DNA from: Streptomyces sp. BHT-5-2 | GTDB lineage: Bacteria > Actinomycetota > Actinomycetes > Streptomycetales > Streptomycetaceae | Length of the DNA stretch: 64,000 nucleotides | Assembly: GCF_019774615.1 (NCBI RefSeq) | Contig: NZ_CP081497.1 | Location: 2,108,001 to 2,172,000 of the forward strand | Direction of reading: 5' to 3' | Part shown: positions 50,173-58,808 of the stretch, one piece after another | How positions within the stretch are numbered: position 1 is the first letter of the stretch | Layout of the letters: the number at the start of each line of letters is the position of its first letter | Notes under the pieces: generated by a model | Database searches by the model: none | Seen by the model: the letters and a program-made list of their open reading frames with translations, nothing else | What the model was told of the DNA's origin: nothing | Made by a program: the position numbers and the translations under genes

Positions 50173-51411
50173 ATCTCCATCAAGCACAAGGGCCTGGCCG
50201 CCATCGGCTGTGTGGCCCTGATATCCACCGCGTCCGCCGCATGCGGCCCGTTCGAGAAGGTCAGTGCAGGCACCAAGGTCCAGCGCGGATTCCAGAAACT
50301 GGGTGAGCGGAAGGCGCTCACCGCGGAGTTCCGGATCTCGGCGAACGAGAAGCAGATCTGGTCCGCGCTGAAGAACACCAAGGGCTTCCGGCGCGACTAC
50401 GCCAAGATCATGGCCGGCCTCAGGCTCTCCGTGTGGTCGGCCCCCGACAAGCCGGTCAAGGACGTCTTCAAGGACCCGGAGGCCAACGTCCACATCCCGA
50501 GCGGATACGCGTTCGCGGTGGATGGCGGGCAGCCCGTCGTGGATGTCCGTTCCGACGGCAAGAAGATGTACCAGCGCATGGACTTCCAGCGCCTCGCCAA
50601 GCTGACGCCTCAGGGCAGCGCGAACCTCGCGCGCCAGAAGGGCGAGCTGGACAAGCTGCCGTCGCCCCTCAAGGAGATGACGAGCGGGCAGTGGGTGGCG
50701 TACGACGTCAAGGACTTCGAGGAGTTCGCGAAGAAGAAGCAGCCCGGCCCCGGCGCCGGCCCCGCCACCCAGCTCAAGGTCGAGGACCAGAAGAAGGTGA
50801 TGGACGCCTTCGAGAAGGCGTTCATCGACAACGCCGACCTCAAGGACGCGGGCAGCAAGGGCGGTGCGGACCACGTGACGGCCACCGTGCCCGCGAAGAA
50901 GGCCATGACGACCCTGGCCAAGGGGCTGGAGCCGATCGCGGAGAAGAACCCGTCCCTCGGTTCCCTGAAGGGCAGTGTCGAGGACGTCCCCGAGAAGGAC
51001 ATCGCGCTCGACATCGCCATCAAGGACGGCGCCGTCTCCGAACTCACCCTGGACCTGGCCCAGTTCGCCGACGACGACCAGAAGGTCGACGGAGAGCTGC
51101 CGCTGTCCATCGAGCTCAAGGGCGAGGCCCCCGCGTTCGAGGCTCCGTCCGGCGCCAAGGTGATCAAGCCCAAGGACCTGGAGCGGGCTGTCCGCGAAGT
51201 GCAGTCGGCCGAGCGGCGCGAGGCCGGTAGGGGCGCGGACTCGGACTCGACCGGCGGCAGCTCCGCCGAGATCGAGCAGCAGCTGGAGAAGATGCGCAAG
51301 CTGGAACGGGAGAACCCCTCCCCGGCGATGACGAGGCTCCGCCGGCAGATGGAGGACCTGCTCGAAATGGCGCGCAGCGCGGAGGCGCGGCAGCACGAAC
51401 GACAGGTGTGA
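50173..51411 (+). CDS. Lipoprotein of unknown function with apparent AUC start codon
   Basis: 412 aa if initiated at ATC 50173. AGGAG lies 7 nt upstream, and only this start gives a full lipoprotein signal: SIKHKGLAAIGCVALISTAS then AAC with the lipid-bearing Cys at about 24. The first conventional start, GTG 50212, would leave only ten residues before the Cys. The mature protein has two repeated beta-rich halves (LTAEFRISANEKQIW; IALDIAIKDGAVSELTLDLA), like actinobacterial LppX/LprG-style ligand-binding lipoproteins but not clearly one, and a charged C-terminal helix (EIEQQLEKMRKLEREN). It acts outside the membrane. Confidence 0.78.
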   Translation: MSIKHKGLAAIGCVALISTASAACGPFEKVSAGTKVQRGFQKLGERKALTAEFRISANEKQIWSALKNTKGFRRDYAKIMAGLRLSVWSAPDKPVKDVFKDPEANVHIPSGYAFAVDGGQPVVDVRSDGKKMYQRMDFQRLAKLTPQGSANLARQKGELDKLPSPLKEMTSGQWVAYDVKDFEEFAKKKQPGPGAGPATQLKVEDQKKVMDAFEKAFIDNADLKDAGSKGGADHVTATVPAKKAMTTLAKGLEPIAEKNPSLGSLKGSVEDVPEKDIALDIAIKDGAVSELTLDLAQFADDDQKVDGELPLSIELKGEAPAFEAPSGAKVIKPKDLERAVREVQSAERREAGRGADSDSTGGSSAEIEQQLEKMRKLERENPSPAMTRLRRQMEDLLEMARSAEARQHERQV

Positions 51412-51415
51412 ACGA

Positions 51416-51453
51416 GGACGCCCCCGTTGAATCAGCCATGCGCGGGGGCGTCC
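51416..51453. terminator. Bidirectional terminator between lipoprotein and fdhD
   Basis: GGACGCCCCCG and CGGGGGCGTCC form an 11-bp perfect stem. It sits between the two convergent stops, which are only 45 nt apart. Confidence 0.85.
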
Positions 51454-51456
51454 GCC

Positions 51457-52311
51457 CTAGCCCGTCGAGGCCGCCGCGTCCAGCGCCAGCCGGTGCGCGC
51501 CGGCGTAGACGTTCATCGACCGCCCGCGCAGGAAGCCGACGAGCGTCAGCCCCGTCTCGGCGGCGAGATCGACGGCCAGTGAGGACGGCGCGGAGACCGC
51601 GGCCAGCACCGGGATGCCGGCCATCACGGCCTTCTGCGCCAGTTCGAACGAGGCCCGCCCGGAGACCATCAGCACGCCGGACGACAGCGGCAGCCGGCCG
51701 CTCTGCAGCGCCCGTCCGACGATCTTGTCCACCGCGTTGTGGCGCCCCACGTCCTCGCGGGCGTCGAGCAGTTCGCCGTCCGCCGAGAAGAGCGCCGCCG
51801 CGTGCAGCCCGCCGGTCCGGTCGAAGACCCGCTGGGCGGACCGCAGCCGGTCGGGGAGGTCGGCCAGCGTCTCCGGGGATATCCGGAGCGCGGAATCGGG
51901 GGCGGCCGCCAGCGGCCAGCGGGCGGTGGTCCGCACCGCGTCCAGGCTCGCCTTGCCGCACAGCCCGCAGGACGACGTGGTGTAGACGTTGCGCTCCAGC
52001 GTCAGGTCCGGGACGACGACCCCGTCCGCCAGCCGCACGTCCACGACGTTGTACGTGTTGCCCCCGTCAGCCGTTGCCCCGGCGCAGTAGACGATGTTCG
52101 CCAGCTCGTCCGCGCTCGCCAGGACGCCCTCGCTGACCAGGAAGCCCGCCGCCAGGGCGAAGTCGTCGCCGGGGGTGCGCATGGTGATCGCCAGCGGCTT
52201 GCCGTTCAGCCGGATCTCCATCGGCTCCTCGGCGACCAGGGTGTCCGGTCGGCTGCTCACCGCGCCGTCGCGGATCCGGATGACGCGGCGTCGCTCGGTG
52301 ACCCGTCCCAT
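51457..52311 (-). CDS. fdhD: FdhD, formate dehydrogenase accessory sulfurtransferase
   Basis: 284 aa. The sulfur-transfer CxxC is in TTSSCGLCGKASLDAV; other landmarks are VAEEPMEIRLNGKPLAITMR, TPGDDFALAAGFLVSEGVL, AREDVGRHNAVDKIVGRAL and VMVSGRASFELAQKAVMAGI. It moves sulfur from IscS to the molybdenum cofactor before insertion into formate dehydrogenase. No dehydrogenase subunit gene lies in the window. Divergent from a GntR regulator. Confidence 0.95.
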   Translation of the reverse strand: MGRVTERRRVIRIRDGAVSSRPDTLVAEEPMEIRLNGKPLAITMRTPGDDFALAAGFLVSEGVLASADELANIVYCAGATADGGNTYNVVDVRLADGVVVPDLTLERNVYTTSSCGLCGKASLDAVRTTARWPLAAAPDSALRISPETLADLPDRLRSAQRVFDRTGGLHAAALFSADGELLDAREDVGRHNAVDKIVGRALQSGRLPLSSGVLMVSGRASFELAQKAVMAGIPVLAAVSAPSSLAVDLAAETGLTLVGFLRGRSMNVYAGAHRLALDAAASTG

Positions 52312-52500
52312 GTCTGATCAGCCCCGGTTCTGTGTGCGGTGGTGGCCCGTCCGTCTGCGGTGGTGTCCCGTCCATTGTCCGGTAGGTGCGGTCGTCCGGC
52401 GTCGCCGGCACCCGGCGCCCGCGGAACGCCGCGGCGGCCTGTGGGGGAGCGGATGCGCTCGGTAGACTGTAGACGATAGCCAATTGAGGAGGGGGCCACG

Positions 52501-53184
52501 ATGCTGTCCAGAGGTTTGCCGCAGGGCACCGTGCCCAAGCTCGAACGCCCCGGCCCGCTGCGCGAGCGCGTCTACGAGGCGCTGCTCGAACTCATCACCA
52601 CCCGCGCCCTCCGCCCCGGCCAGCACCTGGTCGAGAGCGAGCTGGCGAGCCACCTAGGGGTCTCCCGCCAGCCGGTCCGCGAAGCCCTCCAGCGGCTCGA
52701 CGCCGACGGCTGGGTCGACCTCCGCCCCGCCCAGGGCGCCTTCGTCCACGAGCCCACCGAGGAGGAGGCCGACCAGCTGCTGACGGTGCGTACGCTGCTG
52801 GAGGCCGAGGCCGCCCGGCTCGCCGCGGCGCACCCCGACCCGGGCGGCGTCGCCGAGTTGGAACGCCTCTGCGACCAGGGCGAACGCGCCGTCCAGGACG
52901 ACGACGTGGAGACCGCGGTGGCGCTCAACGCCGCCTTCCACGCCAAGGTGACCGAACTGGCCGGCAACGCCGTCCTCGCCGAGCTGGCCGCGCAGGTCGG
53001 GCGGCGGGTGCGCTGGTACTACACCCCGGTCGCCCGCAGGCGCGGCAAGCGGTCCTGGGCCGAGCACCGCGAGCTGATCGCGGCGATCGCCGACGGCGAC
53101 GAGGCCCGCGCCGCCACCGTCATGCGCACCCACACCGAGCACACCCGGCGCACGTACCACGAGCACGCCGGCGAGGACGCCTGA
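52501..53184 (+). CDS. GntR-family regulator, FadR/FCD subfamily
   Basis: 227 aa. N-terminal winged helix (VYEALLELITTRALRPGQHL, ESELASHLGVSRQPVREALQ) and an all-helical FCD domain with metal/ligand histidines in AAFHAKVTELAGN and SWAEHRELIAAI. Controls carbon-metabolism genes in most cases. Strong GAGGAGGGGG ribosome site; the upstream gap has a repeated GTAGAC (52463-52475) that may be part of its operator. Divergent from fdhD. Confidence 0.93.
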   Translation: MLSRGLPQGTVPKLERPGPLRERVYEALLELITTRALRPGQHLVESELASHLGVSRQPVREALQRLDADGWVDLRPAQGAFVHEPTEEEADQLLTVRTLLEAEAARLAAAHPDPGGVAELERLCDQGERAVQDDDVETAVALNAAFHAKVTELAGNAVLAELAAQVGRRVRWYYTPVARRRGKRSWAEHRELIAAIADGDEARAATVMRTHTEHTRRTYHEHAGEDA

Positions 53185-53354
53185 CACCGGGGCGCGACCG
53201 CCGACGGCCGATCCTCGCCCCCACCCGCCCGCACCCGTCCGATCCGCGAGACCAGCAGCGATGACCGGCCCGCCGCCGGGTAGGGTGCAGGCGATCACGC
53301 ACCACCTGATCACGGACGAACCATCTTGAACCCGACCAGAACGGCGAGACGTAC

Positions 53355-53720
53355 ATGAGCGAAGGGACAGCACCGGCGGCCGGCGACGCGGCCTCCGTCG
53401 CCGACGAGGCGGCCCGCGAACGGCTGCTCCACCTGCGCAGCAGCATCGACAACCTCGATGCCGCACTGGTGCACCTGCTCGCCGAGCGGTTCAAGTGCAC
53501 CCAGCAGGTCGGCGAACTCAAGGCCCGGCACAGCCTGCCGCCCGCCGACCCGGCCCGCGAGGCCGCCCAGATCGCCCGCCTGCGCCGCCTGGCCGAAGAC
53601 GCCCGCCTGGACCCGGCGTTCGCGGAGAAGTTCCTCAACTTCATCATCGGCGAAGTCGTCCGCCACCACCGAGCCATCGCCGACCGGGCGGGGACGAACG
53701 GCGAGGCCAAGGCCGAGTAG
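53355..53720 (+). CDS. Chorismate mutase, AroQ class
   Basis: 121 aa, all-helical. Motifs: LLHLRSSIDNLDAALVHLLA, ERFKCTQQVGELKARHSLPP with the substrate-binding Arg and Lys, and FAEKFLNFIIGEVVRHHRAI. Converts chorismate to prephenate for Phe/Tyr synthesis. The length is right for a monofunctional actinobacterial enzyme with an Ala-rich N-terminal tail. Own promoter after the GntR gene. Confidence 0.93.
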   Translation: MSEGTAPAAGDAASVADEAARERLLHLRSSIDNLDAALVHLLAERFKCTQQVGELKARHSLPPADPAREAAQIARLRRLAEDARLDPAFAEKFLNFIIGEVVRHHRAIADRAGTNGEAKAE

Positions 53721-54201
53721 CCCACTCGTTGGCCGGCAGCTGATCATTCGGGGGCCGGGGCGACCGCCGAGGAAGGGCCAGGGCGAGGCCGTGCGGGCGA
53801 GGACGGCATGGCTGCGACGAACTGCAACCTGCGGAAGGGCCAGATCGGCAACACGTTCGGCCAGGCCGATGGGAACGTCGCCGAAGCGGTCTCGGACTCG
53901 CCCCGCTCCACCGCCCGCCGCTCAGGCCGCTACAGAGGATGCTCGCGTTTTCTCGCTCATGAGACGTCGCATCTCCCATCGACCACATATCGGCGGCCAC
54001 CGCACACAACCAGCACGGCATGGTCAGCCCCTTGCGTAGCCGACCGGTTACCGACGAGAGCCGAAGCGAGATCTCACGGCATGCGCGGGTCGGGACGGCC
54101 GGCCGGTTGTGCCCTGTTCGTCTCGGTGTCCGGCTCGACCGGGACTGCGGACCGGTCCGGTGCCACAGTGGAACGTGTGACGTCGTAGAAGGGCGGACGG
54201 C
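53721..54201. other. Intergenic region before the LigD-type operon
   Basis: A long plus-strand reading frame is open but its product has no coherent fold or ribosome site. The 60 nt before 54202 probably contain the operon promoter. Confidence 0.5.
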
Positions 54202-54447
54202 ATGTTGGTTCTGGGGCTTCTTCTCCTTGCAGTGACCGGGGCCTTCGTCGGTCTGCTCATCGCCGCCAACCTCTCCGGTGGTCCCGATTACGGTGTGACG
54301 GTCCTCGGCAACCACATCGTCACCTTGAACAGCCTCGCGATCTTCCTTGCGGGAATCGCCCTGACCTTGATCATGGGCTTCGGCTGTGCGTTGATCGCGT
54401 CCGGTTCCGCGAGGGTCCGTCGGCGGCGGCGGCTGTCGGTCCACTGA
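54202..54447 (+). CDS. Small two-helix membrane protein, first gene of the LigD-type operon
   Basis: 81 aa. Two hydrophobic segments (LGLLLLAVTGAFVGLLIAAN and NSLAIFLAGIALTLIMGFGC) and a strongly basic C-terminus (SARVRRRRRLSVH). It resembles small streptomycete membrane proteins of unknown role. Its stop is 11 nt before the phosphoesterase ATG, so it is co-transcribed with the repair genes; a link to repair is not evident. Confidence 0.75.
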   Translation: MLVLGLLLLAVTGAFVGLLIAANLSGGPDYGVTVLGNHIVTLNSLAIFLAGIALTLIMGFGCALIASGSARVRRRRRLSVH

Positions 54448-54458
54448 GGAGGGTGACC

Positions 54459-55073
54459 ATGGCGTCGAACGAGGCACTGACGGACTACCGCCGTAAACGC
54501 GACTTCACGAAGACCGGGGAACCGAAGGGCGACCGCTCCGAAACCGCTCGTCACGGCCCGTGCTTTGTGGTGCAGATCCACGATGCGAGCACCCTCCACT
54601 TCGATTTCCGCCTGGAGGCGGACGGGGTGCTGAAGTCGTGGTCCGTTCCCAAAGGGCCGTCGGACGACCCCCACGACAAACGTCTCGCCGTGCCGACGGA
54701 GGACCATCCGCTGGACTACCGGGACTTCGAAGGCGTCATCGCCGAGGGCGAGTACGGCGCCGGCACCGTCATCATCTGGGACGAAGGCACTTATCGAAAC
54801 ATCACCACCGACCGTCACGGCAAGGAGGTCGGCCTCGCCGACGCTCTGGAGAAGGGCCATGTGTCGTTCCGGCTCGACGGCTCCAAGCTGCACGGTGGCT
54901 ACGCGCTCACCAGGATCCGCAAGAGCCAGGACGAAGGCCGCGAGGCGTGGCTGCTGGTCAAGCACGACGACCAGCGAGCCTCCCCCCACGGCACGCCCGA
55001 CCCCCACCGTGCGCGGTCGGTGCGCAGCGGACACACGCTCAAGCAGCTCGCGGCCCGCGGCGGCAGCCGATGA
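54459..55073 (+). CDS. LigD-type 3'-phosphoesterase domain protein (stand-alone)
   Basis: 204 aa. The family motifs are intact: YRRKRDFTKTGEPKG, ARHGPCFVVQIHDASTLHFD with catalytic His and Asp, FRLEADGVLKSWSVPKGPSD, RLAVPTEDHPLDYRDFEGVI and LHGGYALTRI. It cleans 3' ends in non-homologous end joining by removing ribonucleotides and phosphates. ATG 54459 is preferred, with GGAGG 6 nt upstream. Overlaps the next gene as ATGA. Confidence 0.93.
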   Translation: MASNEALTDYRRKRDFTKTGEPKGDRSETARHGPCFVVQIHDASTLHFDFRLEADGVLKSWSVPKGPSDDPHDKRLAVPTEDHPLDYRDFEGVIAEGEYGAGTVIIWDEGTYRNITTDRHGKEVGLADALEKGHVSFRLDGSKLHGGYALTRIRKSQDEGREAWLLVKHDDQRASPHGTPDPHRARSVRSGHTLKQLAARGGSR

Positions 55074-55606
55074 CCGGGTTCCTCGACCGCCTGCCGAGGC
55101 AGCAACGACAGCCGCTCCGCCGCGCGCCACGCGACCGGTCGGCCGGGCCGCCGATGCCGGCCGTACTGGGCGACCGCCGCGCCTTCGGTGACGGTTGGCT
55201 CTTCGAGCGGAGGCTGGACGGCGTGCGGGCCCCGGCCATACGCGACGGGGGCGAGGTGCGGTTGTCCTCCCGGAGCGGTAAGTCCCTCAACGCCACTAGT
55301 CCGGAGCTCGTCGACACGCTGACCGCGCAGGACTGCGGAGCCAAACGCACCGAGGGCACCTGTGTCCACTTGCGTTCCGCCGGCTGGCTGAGGCTCAAGT
55401 GCAGTGCGGGGCAGGAGTTCGTCATCGGTCGCTTCACCGAACCGGCCGGCAGCCGCGTGGGGTTCGGGGCCCTGCTGGTCGGCCAGATCACCTTCACCGA
55501 GTGGACTCGGGCCGGCCGGTTGCGTCACCCGCGCTTCCTTGGCCTGCGCGACGACAAGCGCGCTGTCGACGTGGTCCGCGAAGAGCCGGCCGGAGGGGCA
55601 CCATGA
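55070..55606 (+). pseudogene. Internally deleted LigD-type DNA ligase domain, catalytic Lys replaced by Arg
   Basis: 178 aa in one unbroken frame, against roughly 310 for a LigD ligase domain. The adenylation motif I reads FERRLDGVRAP: the AMP-accepting Lys of ERKLDG is Arg (AGG at 55211). After DTLTAQDCGAK the sequence jumps to RSAGWLRLKCSAGQEFVIG, losing motifs III to IV, and after GFGALLVG it jumps to ITFTEWTRAGRLRHPRFLGL, losing the OB-fold middle. It cannot ligate DNA. Yet both ends overlap their neighbours as ATGA, so reading frame and coupling are kept. Either a decaying gene or a scaffold linking the other two domains. Confidence 0.88.
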
Positions 55607-56517
55607 GCGCCGCGCTGAAGCTGCGGGCCGGACGCCGCACCGTGGAGATCAACCGCCCGGACAAGGTGCTCTTCCCTGACGACGGCCTCACCAAGGCCGA
55701 TCTGGCCGAGTACTACCGCAGTGCCGCCCGGGCGATGCTGCCGCACCTGCGCGGGCGCCCGTTGATGCTGGAGCGGCATCCCGACGGCATCGGCGACGAG
55801 GGCTTCCTGCAGAAGGACGTGCCGGACTACTTCCCTGACTGGGTGCACACCGCCGAACTGCCCAAGGAGAACGGCAGCGTCACCCACGCGCTCTGCGACG
55901 ACACCGCCACCCTTCTCTACCTCGCCGACCAGGCATCCATCACACCGCACCGCTGGCTGGCCAAGGCCGACCGCCCCGACTGCCCCGACCGGCTGGTCTT
56001 CGACCTCGACCCACCCGGCAACGACTTCGCGCCCGTACGGCAGGCCGCCGGTCTGCTCCACGACCTGTTGGACGAACTGCGCCTGCCCAGCGCCCTGATG
56101 ACCACCGGCTCCCGGGGACTGCACGTCCTGGTCCCGCTGGACCGTCGCGCGCCCTTCGACGACGTCCGCGCCTTCGCCCGCGAAGCCGCCGAGCTGCTCG
56201 CCGCCCGGCACCCCGACCGCCTCACCACAGAGCCCAGGAAGGACGCCAGGCGCGGCCGGCTCTATCTCGACGTACAGCGCAACGCCTACGCCCAGACCGC
56301 CGTCGCACCCTATGCGGTGCGCGCACTGCCGGGCGCCCCCATCGCCACGCCACTGGCCTGGTCGGAGCTGGACGAACCCGACCTCACCGCAAGGCGGTGG
56401 ACCCTCACGACCATCGGAAACCGCCTGGACGACACCCCATGGCACGACAGCCTGCGGCGCGGCCGGTCCCTGGCTCCCGCCCGCCGACGCCTGGCACGTC
56501 TGGGCGACGACGCGTGA
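55603..56517 (+). CDS. LigD-type primase-polymerase (stand-alone PolDom)
   Basis: 304 aa. AEP-superfamily motifs: VEINRPDKVLFPDDGLTKAD, YFPDWVHTAELPKENG, LVFDLDPPGNDF with the metal-binding Asp pair, SALMTTGSRGLHVLVPL with the catalytic His, and LYLDVQRNAYAQTAVAPYAV with the third Asp. It fills gaps with ribonucleotides during end joining. No ku gene lies in the window. Coupled by ATGA to the degenerate ligase. Confidence 0.94.
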   Translation: MSAALKLRAGRRTVEINRPDKVLFPDDGLTKADLAEYYRSAARAMLPHLRGRPLMLERHPDGIGDEGFLQKDVPDYFPDWVHTAELPKENGSVTHALCDDTATLLYLADQASITPHRWLAKADRPDCPDRLVFDLDPPGNDFAPVRQAAGLLHDLLDELRLPSALMTTGSRGLHVLVPLDRRAPFDDVRAFAREAAELLAARHPDRLTTEPRKDARRGRLYLDVQRNAYAQTAVAPYAVRALPGAPIATPLAWSELDEPDLTARRWTLTTIGNRLDDTPWHDSLRRGRSLAPARRRLARLGDDA

Positions 56518-56627
56518 CGCGCCTGCCCCCGGGGCTGCACCGTTTCGGCGACCGACAGCACGCGCTATCCCGACCGCCGACCGGGGCCGGGCCGAAATAC
56601 CGCTCATCCGGCCCGGCGAAGCCGCGT

Positions 56628-57401
56628 CTACTCGCTGCGCTCGGCCTCGCGCGGCCAGCGCGCGGTCTCGTCCCGCGTGACCCGGTACGCGACCTCGAAC
56701 CGATCGGCAGACATCCGTGTGCGGTTCACCTCCACGGCCTGATCGCCCACGCGGGACACGCGTGTGACCACCAGAACCGGCAACCCGGCTCCGATCCGCA
56801 TCTGCCGCTGCTCGCGGTCGTTCGCGGGGCGAGCCCCTACCGTCTCCTCCCAGGAGATCGCCGCGCCGAAGTGCTCTTCAATCCGGTCGTAGATGCCCCC
56901 GGGCCCGGTCTTGGCCGCACCGAGGACCGGCAGTTGGCCGACGAGGGTCATCGGCAGGTAGGACGTGGCCAGTTGGAGGGGGTGCGAGGCTTCCGGCGGG
57001 CCCACGGCCCGGTCCCGGATCATGACGTGCTCACCCTTGGCGACGCCGAGCAGTTCCGCGACGTCGGCCGGCGGTACGCCCACTTCCTGGGTCGGTGTGC
57101 CGATGCCGCGCCAGTCCTGCGCGTTCTGGTCGAAGAAGTAACCCAGCTCGTCCCGGTAGACGTGCTGATCCCGAGCCGCTGTCGGCGTCGGGGCCGGCGG
57201 CCGGATGAACGTGCCGCGGCGCCCCTCGCTGTAGAGCAGTCCCTCCGAGACCAGGTGCTGGACCGCGCGATTGGCCGTCTGGCGGGCCACTTCGTAGCGA
57301 TCCTTGAGCTTGTCGATGCCGGGGATCGGTCGGCCGGTCGGCCAGATGCCGGCCTCCACGTCGGCGCGGATACGGGCCGCAACCTCCCGGTAGCCGGACA
57401 T
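56628..57401 (-). CDS. GntR-family regulator with UTRA domain (HutC subfamily)
   Basis: 257 aa. Winged helix YREVAARIRADVEAGIWPTG and YEVARQTANRAVQHLVSEGL, then a UTRA ligand domain (HVMIRDRAVGPP, LQLATSYLPMTLVGQLPVL). The group includes KorSA/TraR-type regulators of streptomycete integrative elements as well as sugar regulators. GAGAGGAG precedes the ATG. Divergent from a short frameshifted ORF with a strong ribosome site. Confidence 0.9.
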   Translation of the reverse strand: MSGYREVAARIRADVEAGIWPTGRPIPGIDKLKDRYEVARQTANRAVQHLVSEGLLYSEGRRGTFIRPPAPTPTAARDQHVYRDELGYFFDQNAQDWRGIGTPTQEVGVPPADVAELLGVAKGEHVMIRDRAVGPPEASHPLQLATSYLPMTLVGQLPVLGAAKTGPGGIYDRIEEHFGAAISWEETVGARPANDREQRQMRIGAGLPVLVVTRVSRVGDQAVEVNRTRMSADRFEVAYRVTRDETARWPREAERSE

Positions 57402-57546
57402 CTCTGACTCCTCTCGGGCCACTCCTCACCTCCTATCCTAGGTAAGACCCATCTGTACGGGGTGGTGTCCTCGCCGTGCAAGTTGCCCAGAACTCATGCC
57501 AGTTCAGGCCCGTGCGACCCCTGCCCTGCCACGGGGAGGAACCCGC

Positions 57547-57735
57547 ATGCCCGCGAACACTATCCCGGCCAACCAGCCTCTGGCCGACCCGACGAACCCC
57601 CTCGCTGCTCACCCTCACCGCACGCCACCTCTACGGCGTCACCGCCCCGGCCCGAGCCCATCGTGCAGCCGCACGCCGCCACTTCCGCACGGCGACGCCC
57701 AGTGGCGGGACCACGCCCACCACGACGCCACCTGA
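57547..57735 (+). pseudogene. Short probably frameshifted gene divergent from the GntR/UTRA regulator
   Basis: ATG 57547 has GGGGAGGA exactly 6 nt upstream, one of the best ribosome sites here. The first ~18 codons (MPANTIPANQPLADPTNP) look coding; thereafter the frame becomes Arg/Pro/His junk, while the adjacent frame reads LLTLTARHLYGVTAPARAHR and AAARRHF with normal composition. A one-base change in the C-run at about 57597-57601 would join them. Confidence 0.5.
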
Positions 57736-57759
57736 CGTGACGACCCTCGGCCACCCGGA

Positions 57760-58635
57760 TCAGACCCTGGTGCGGGTCACCGGGATCCACAGCTGCGCGT
57801 CGGACTGCGCCGGGTCGTCCTGCGACGGGCGGGTGCGCAGGATCTCCGGGCCCGGACGGTACTCGTACGGGTTGGACGGGATCCACTGGGCGGCCACGTC
57901 ACCCCACATCTGCTGCAGCGCCTGCGGGAACGGTCCGGTGTTCTCGAACACGGCCCAGGTGCCCGCCGGGCAGTCCAACACGTCGAGGTCCTCGGGCAAC
58001 GCGGCGACAGTGGTCACCACGGCGTGGTAGTAGTCGAGTTCGCTGCCCTCCTCGAAGCCGTCCGTCGACACGCGCACGGTCGCCGCCACCACGCCCTCCG
58101 GGTCCTGGTCCGAGAGGTCGACGATCCGCAGCACCGTCTCCGGCGAGATGCTCCGGACGTGCTCGGCGATGTGCGGGTTGACGCCCTGGTAGATCAGCGG
58201 GACGCGGGCCTTCTTGCCGACGACCCGGAACGCTTCCTTCTCCACGATGCGGTAGCGCATGGTGCTGTTCCCTTCGACGGTGAGGCGGAAGGACAGCCGG
58301 GGCTGCGAGTTGAGAGCCGCGCCGGTACGCCTGGCCTCGCCGGGACCGACACCGTGCAGGGCGCGGAACGCCCGGGCGAATGCCTCCCCCGAGGTGTAGC
58401 CGTACCGGATCGCGATCTCCAGCAGGGTCGGTTCCCCGGCCAGTACTTCGGCCCCCGCCACGGTGAGCCGCCGGCGTCGGATGTACTCCGACAGCGACAT
58501 CCCCGCCAGTGACGAGAACAGCCGCCGGAAGTGGTACTCCGACGTGATCGTGATCCGGGCCAGGGCGGACACCTCGATGTGCTGGTCGAGATGATCCTCG
58601 ATGTGCTCCATGGCCTGGTTCAGCCGGTCCAGCAA
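57760..58635 (-). CDS. AraC-family regulator with GyrI-like (Rob/BmrR) small-molecule-binding domain
   Basis: 291 aa from TTG 58635, chosen because AAGGAGG lies 6 nt upstream and family members start at this point. The AraC DNA-binding domain is N-terminal (MEHIEDHLDQHIEVSALARI, ITSEYHFRRLFSSLAGMSLS, EYIRRRRLTVAGAEVL). The C-terminal GyrI-like domain has MRYRIVEKEAFRVVGKKARV and a pocket Glu region ending WIPV. Such proteins respond to hydrophobic drugs. No obvious target gene is adjacent. Confidence 0.92.
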   Translation of the reverse strand: MLDRLNQAMEHIEDHLDQHIEVSALARITITSEYHFRRLFSSLAGMSLSEYIRRRRLTVAGAEVLAGEPTLLEIAIRYGYTSGEAFARAFRALHGVGPGEARRTGAALNSQPRLSFRLTVEGNSTMRYRIVEKEAFRVVGKKARVPLIYQGVNPHIAEHVRSISPETVLRIVDLSDQDPEGVVAATVRVSTDGFEEGSELDYYHAVVTTVAALPEDLDVLDCPAGTWAVFENTGPFPQALQQMWGDVAAQWIPSNPYEYRPGPEILRTRPSQDDPAQSDAQLWIPVTRTRV

Positions 58636-58808
58636 CCCCGGCCTCCTTCCCTCTCGATCACCAACGTCAGGAAGGAGCAATCCTGCCGCACCCGACATCC
58701 TGTGCCCGCTCCGGTCGGGTGCCGCAGCCCCACCGGGCAGTCTCATTGGGCAGTCCCACCGGGCCAGGCCCACACGATCTCGCCCAGTGACGAGTGCCGC
58801 TCAGCGCC

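Noticed and set aside
53808..54188. 126-codon open frame before the LigD-type operon
   Set aside because: No ribosome site, Ser/Arg/Thr-rich composition and no conserved pattern.
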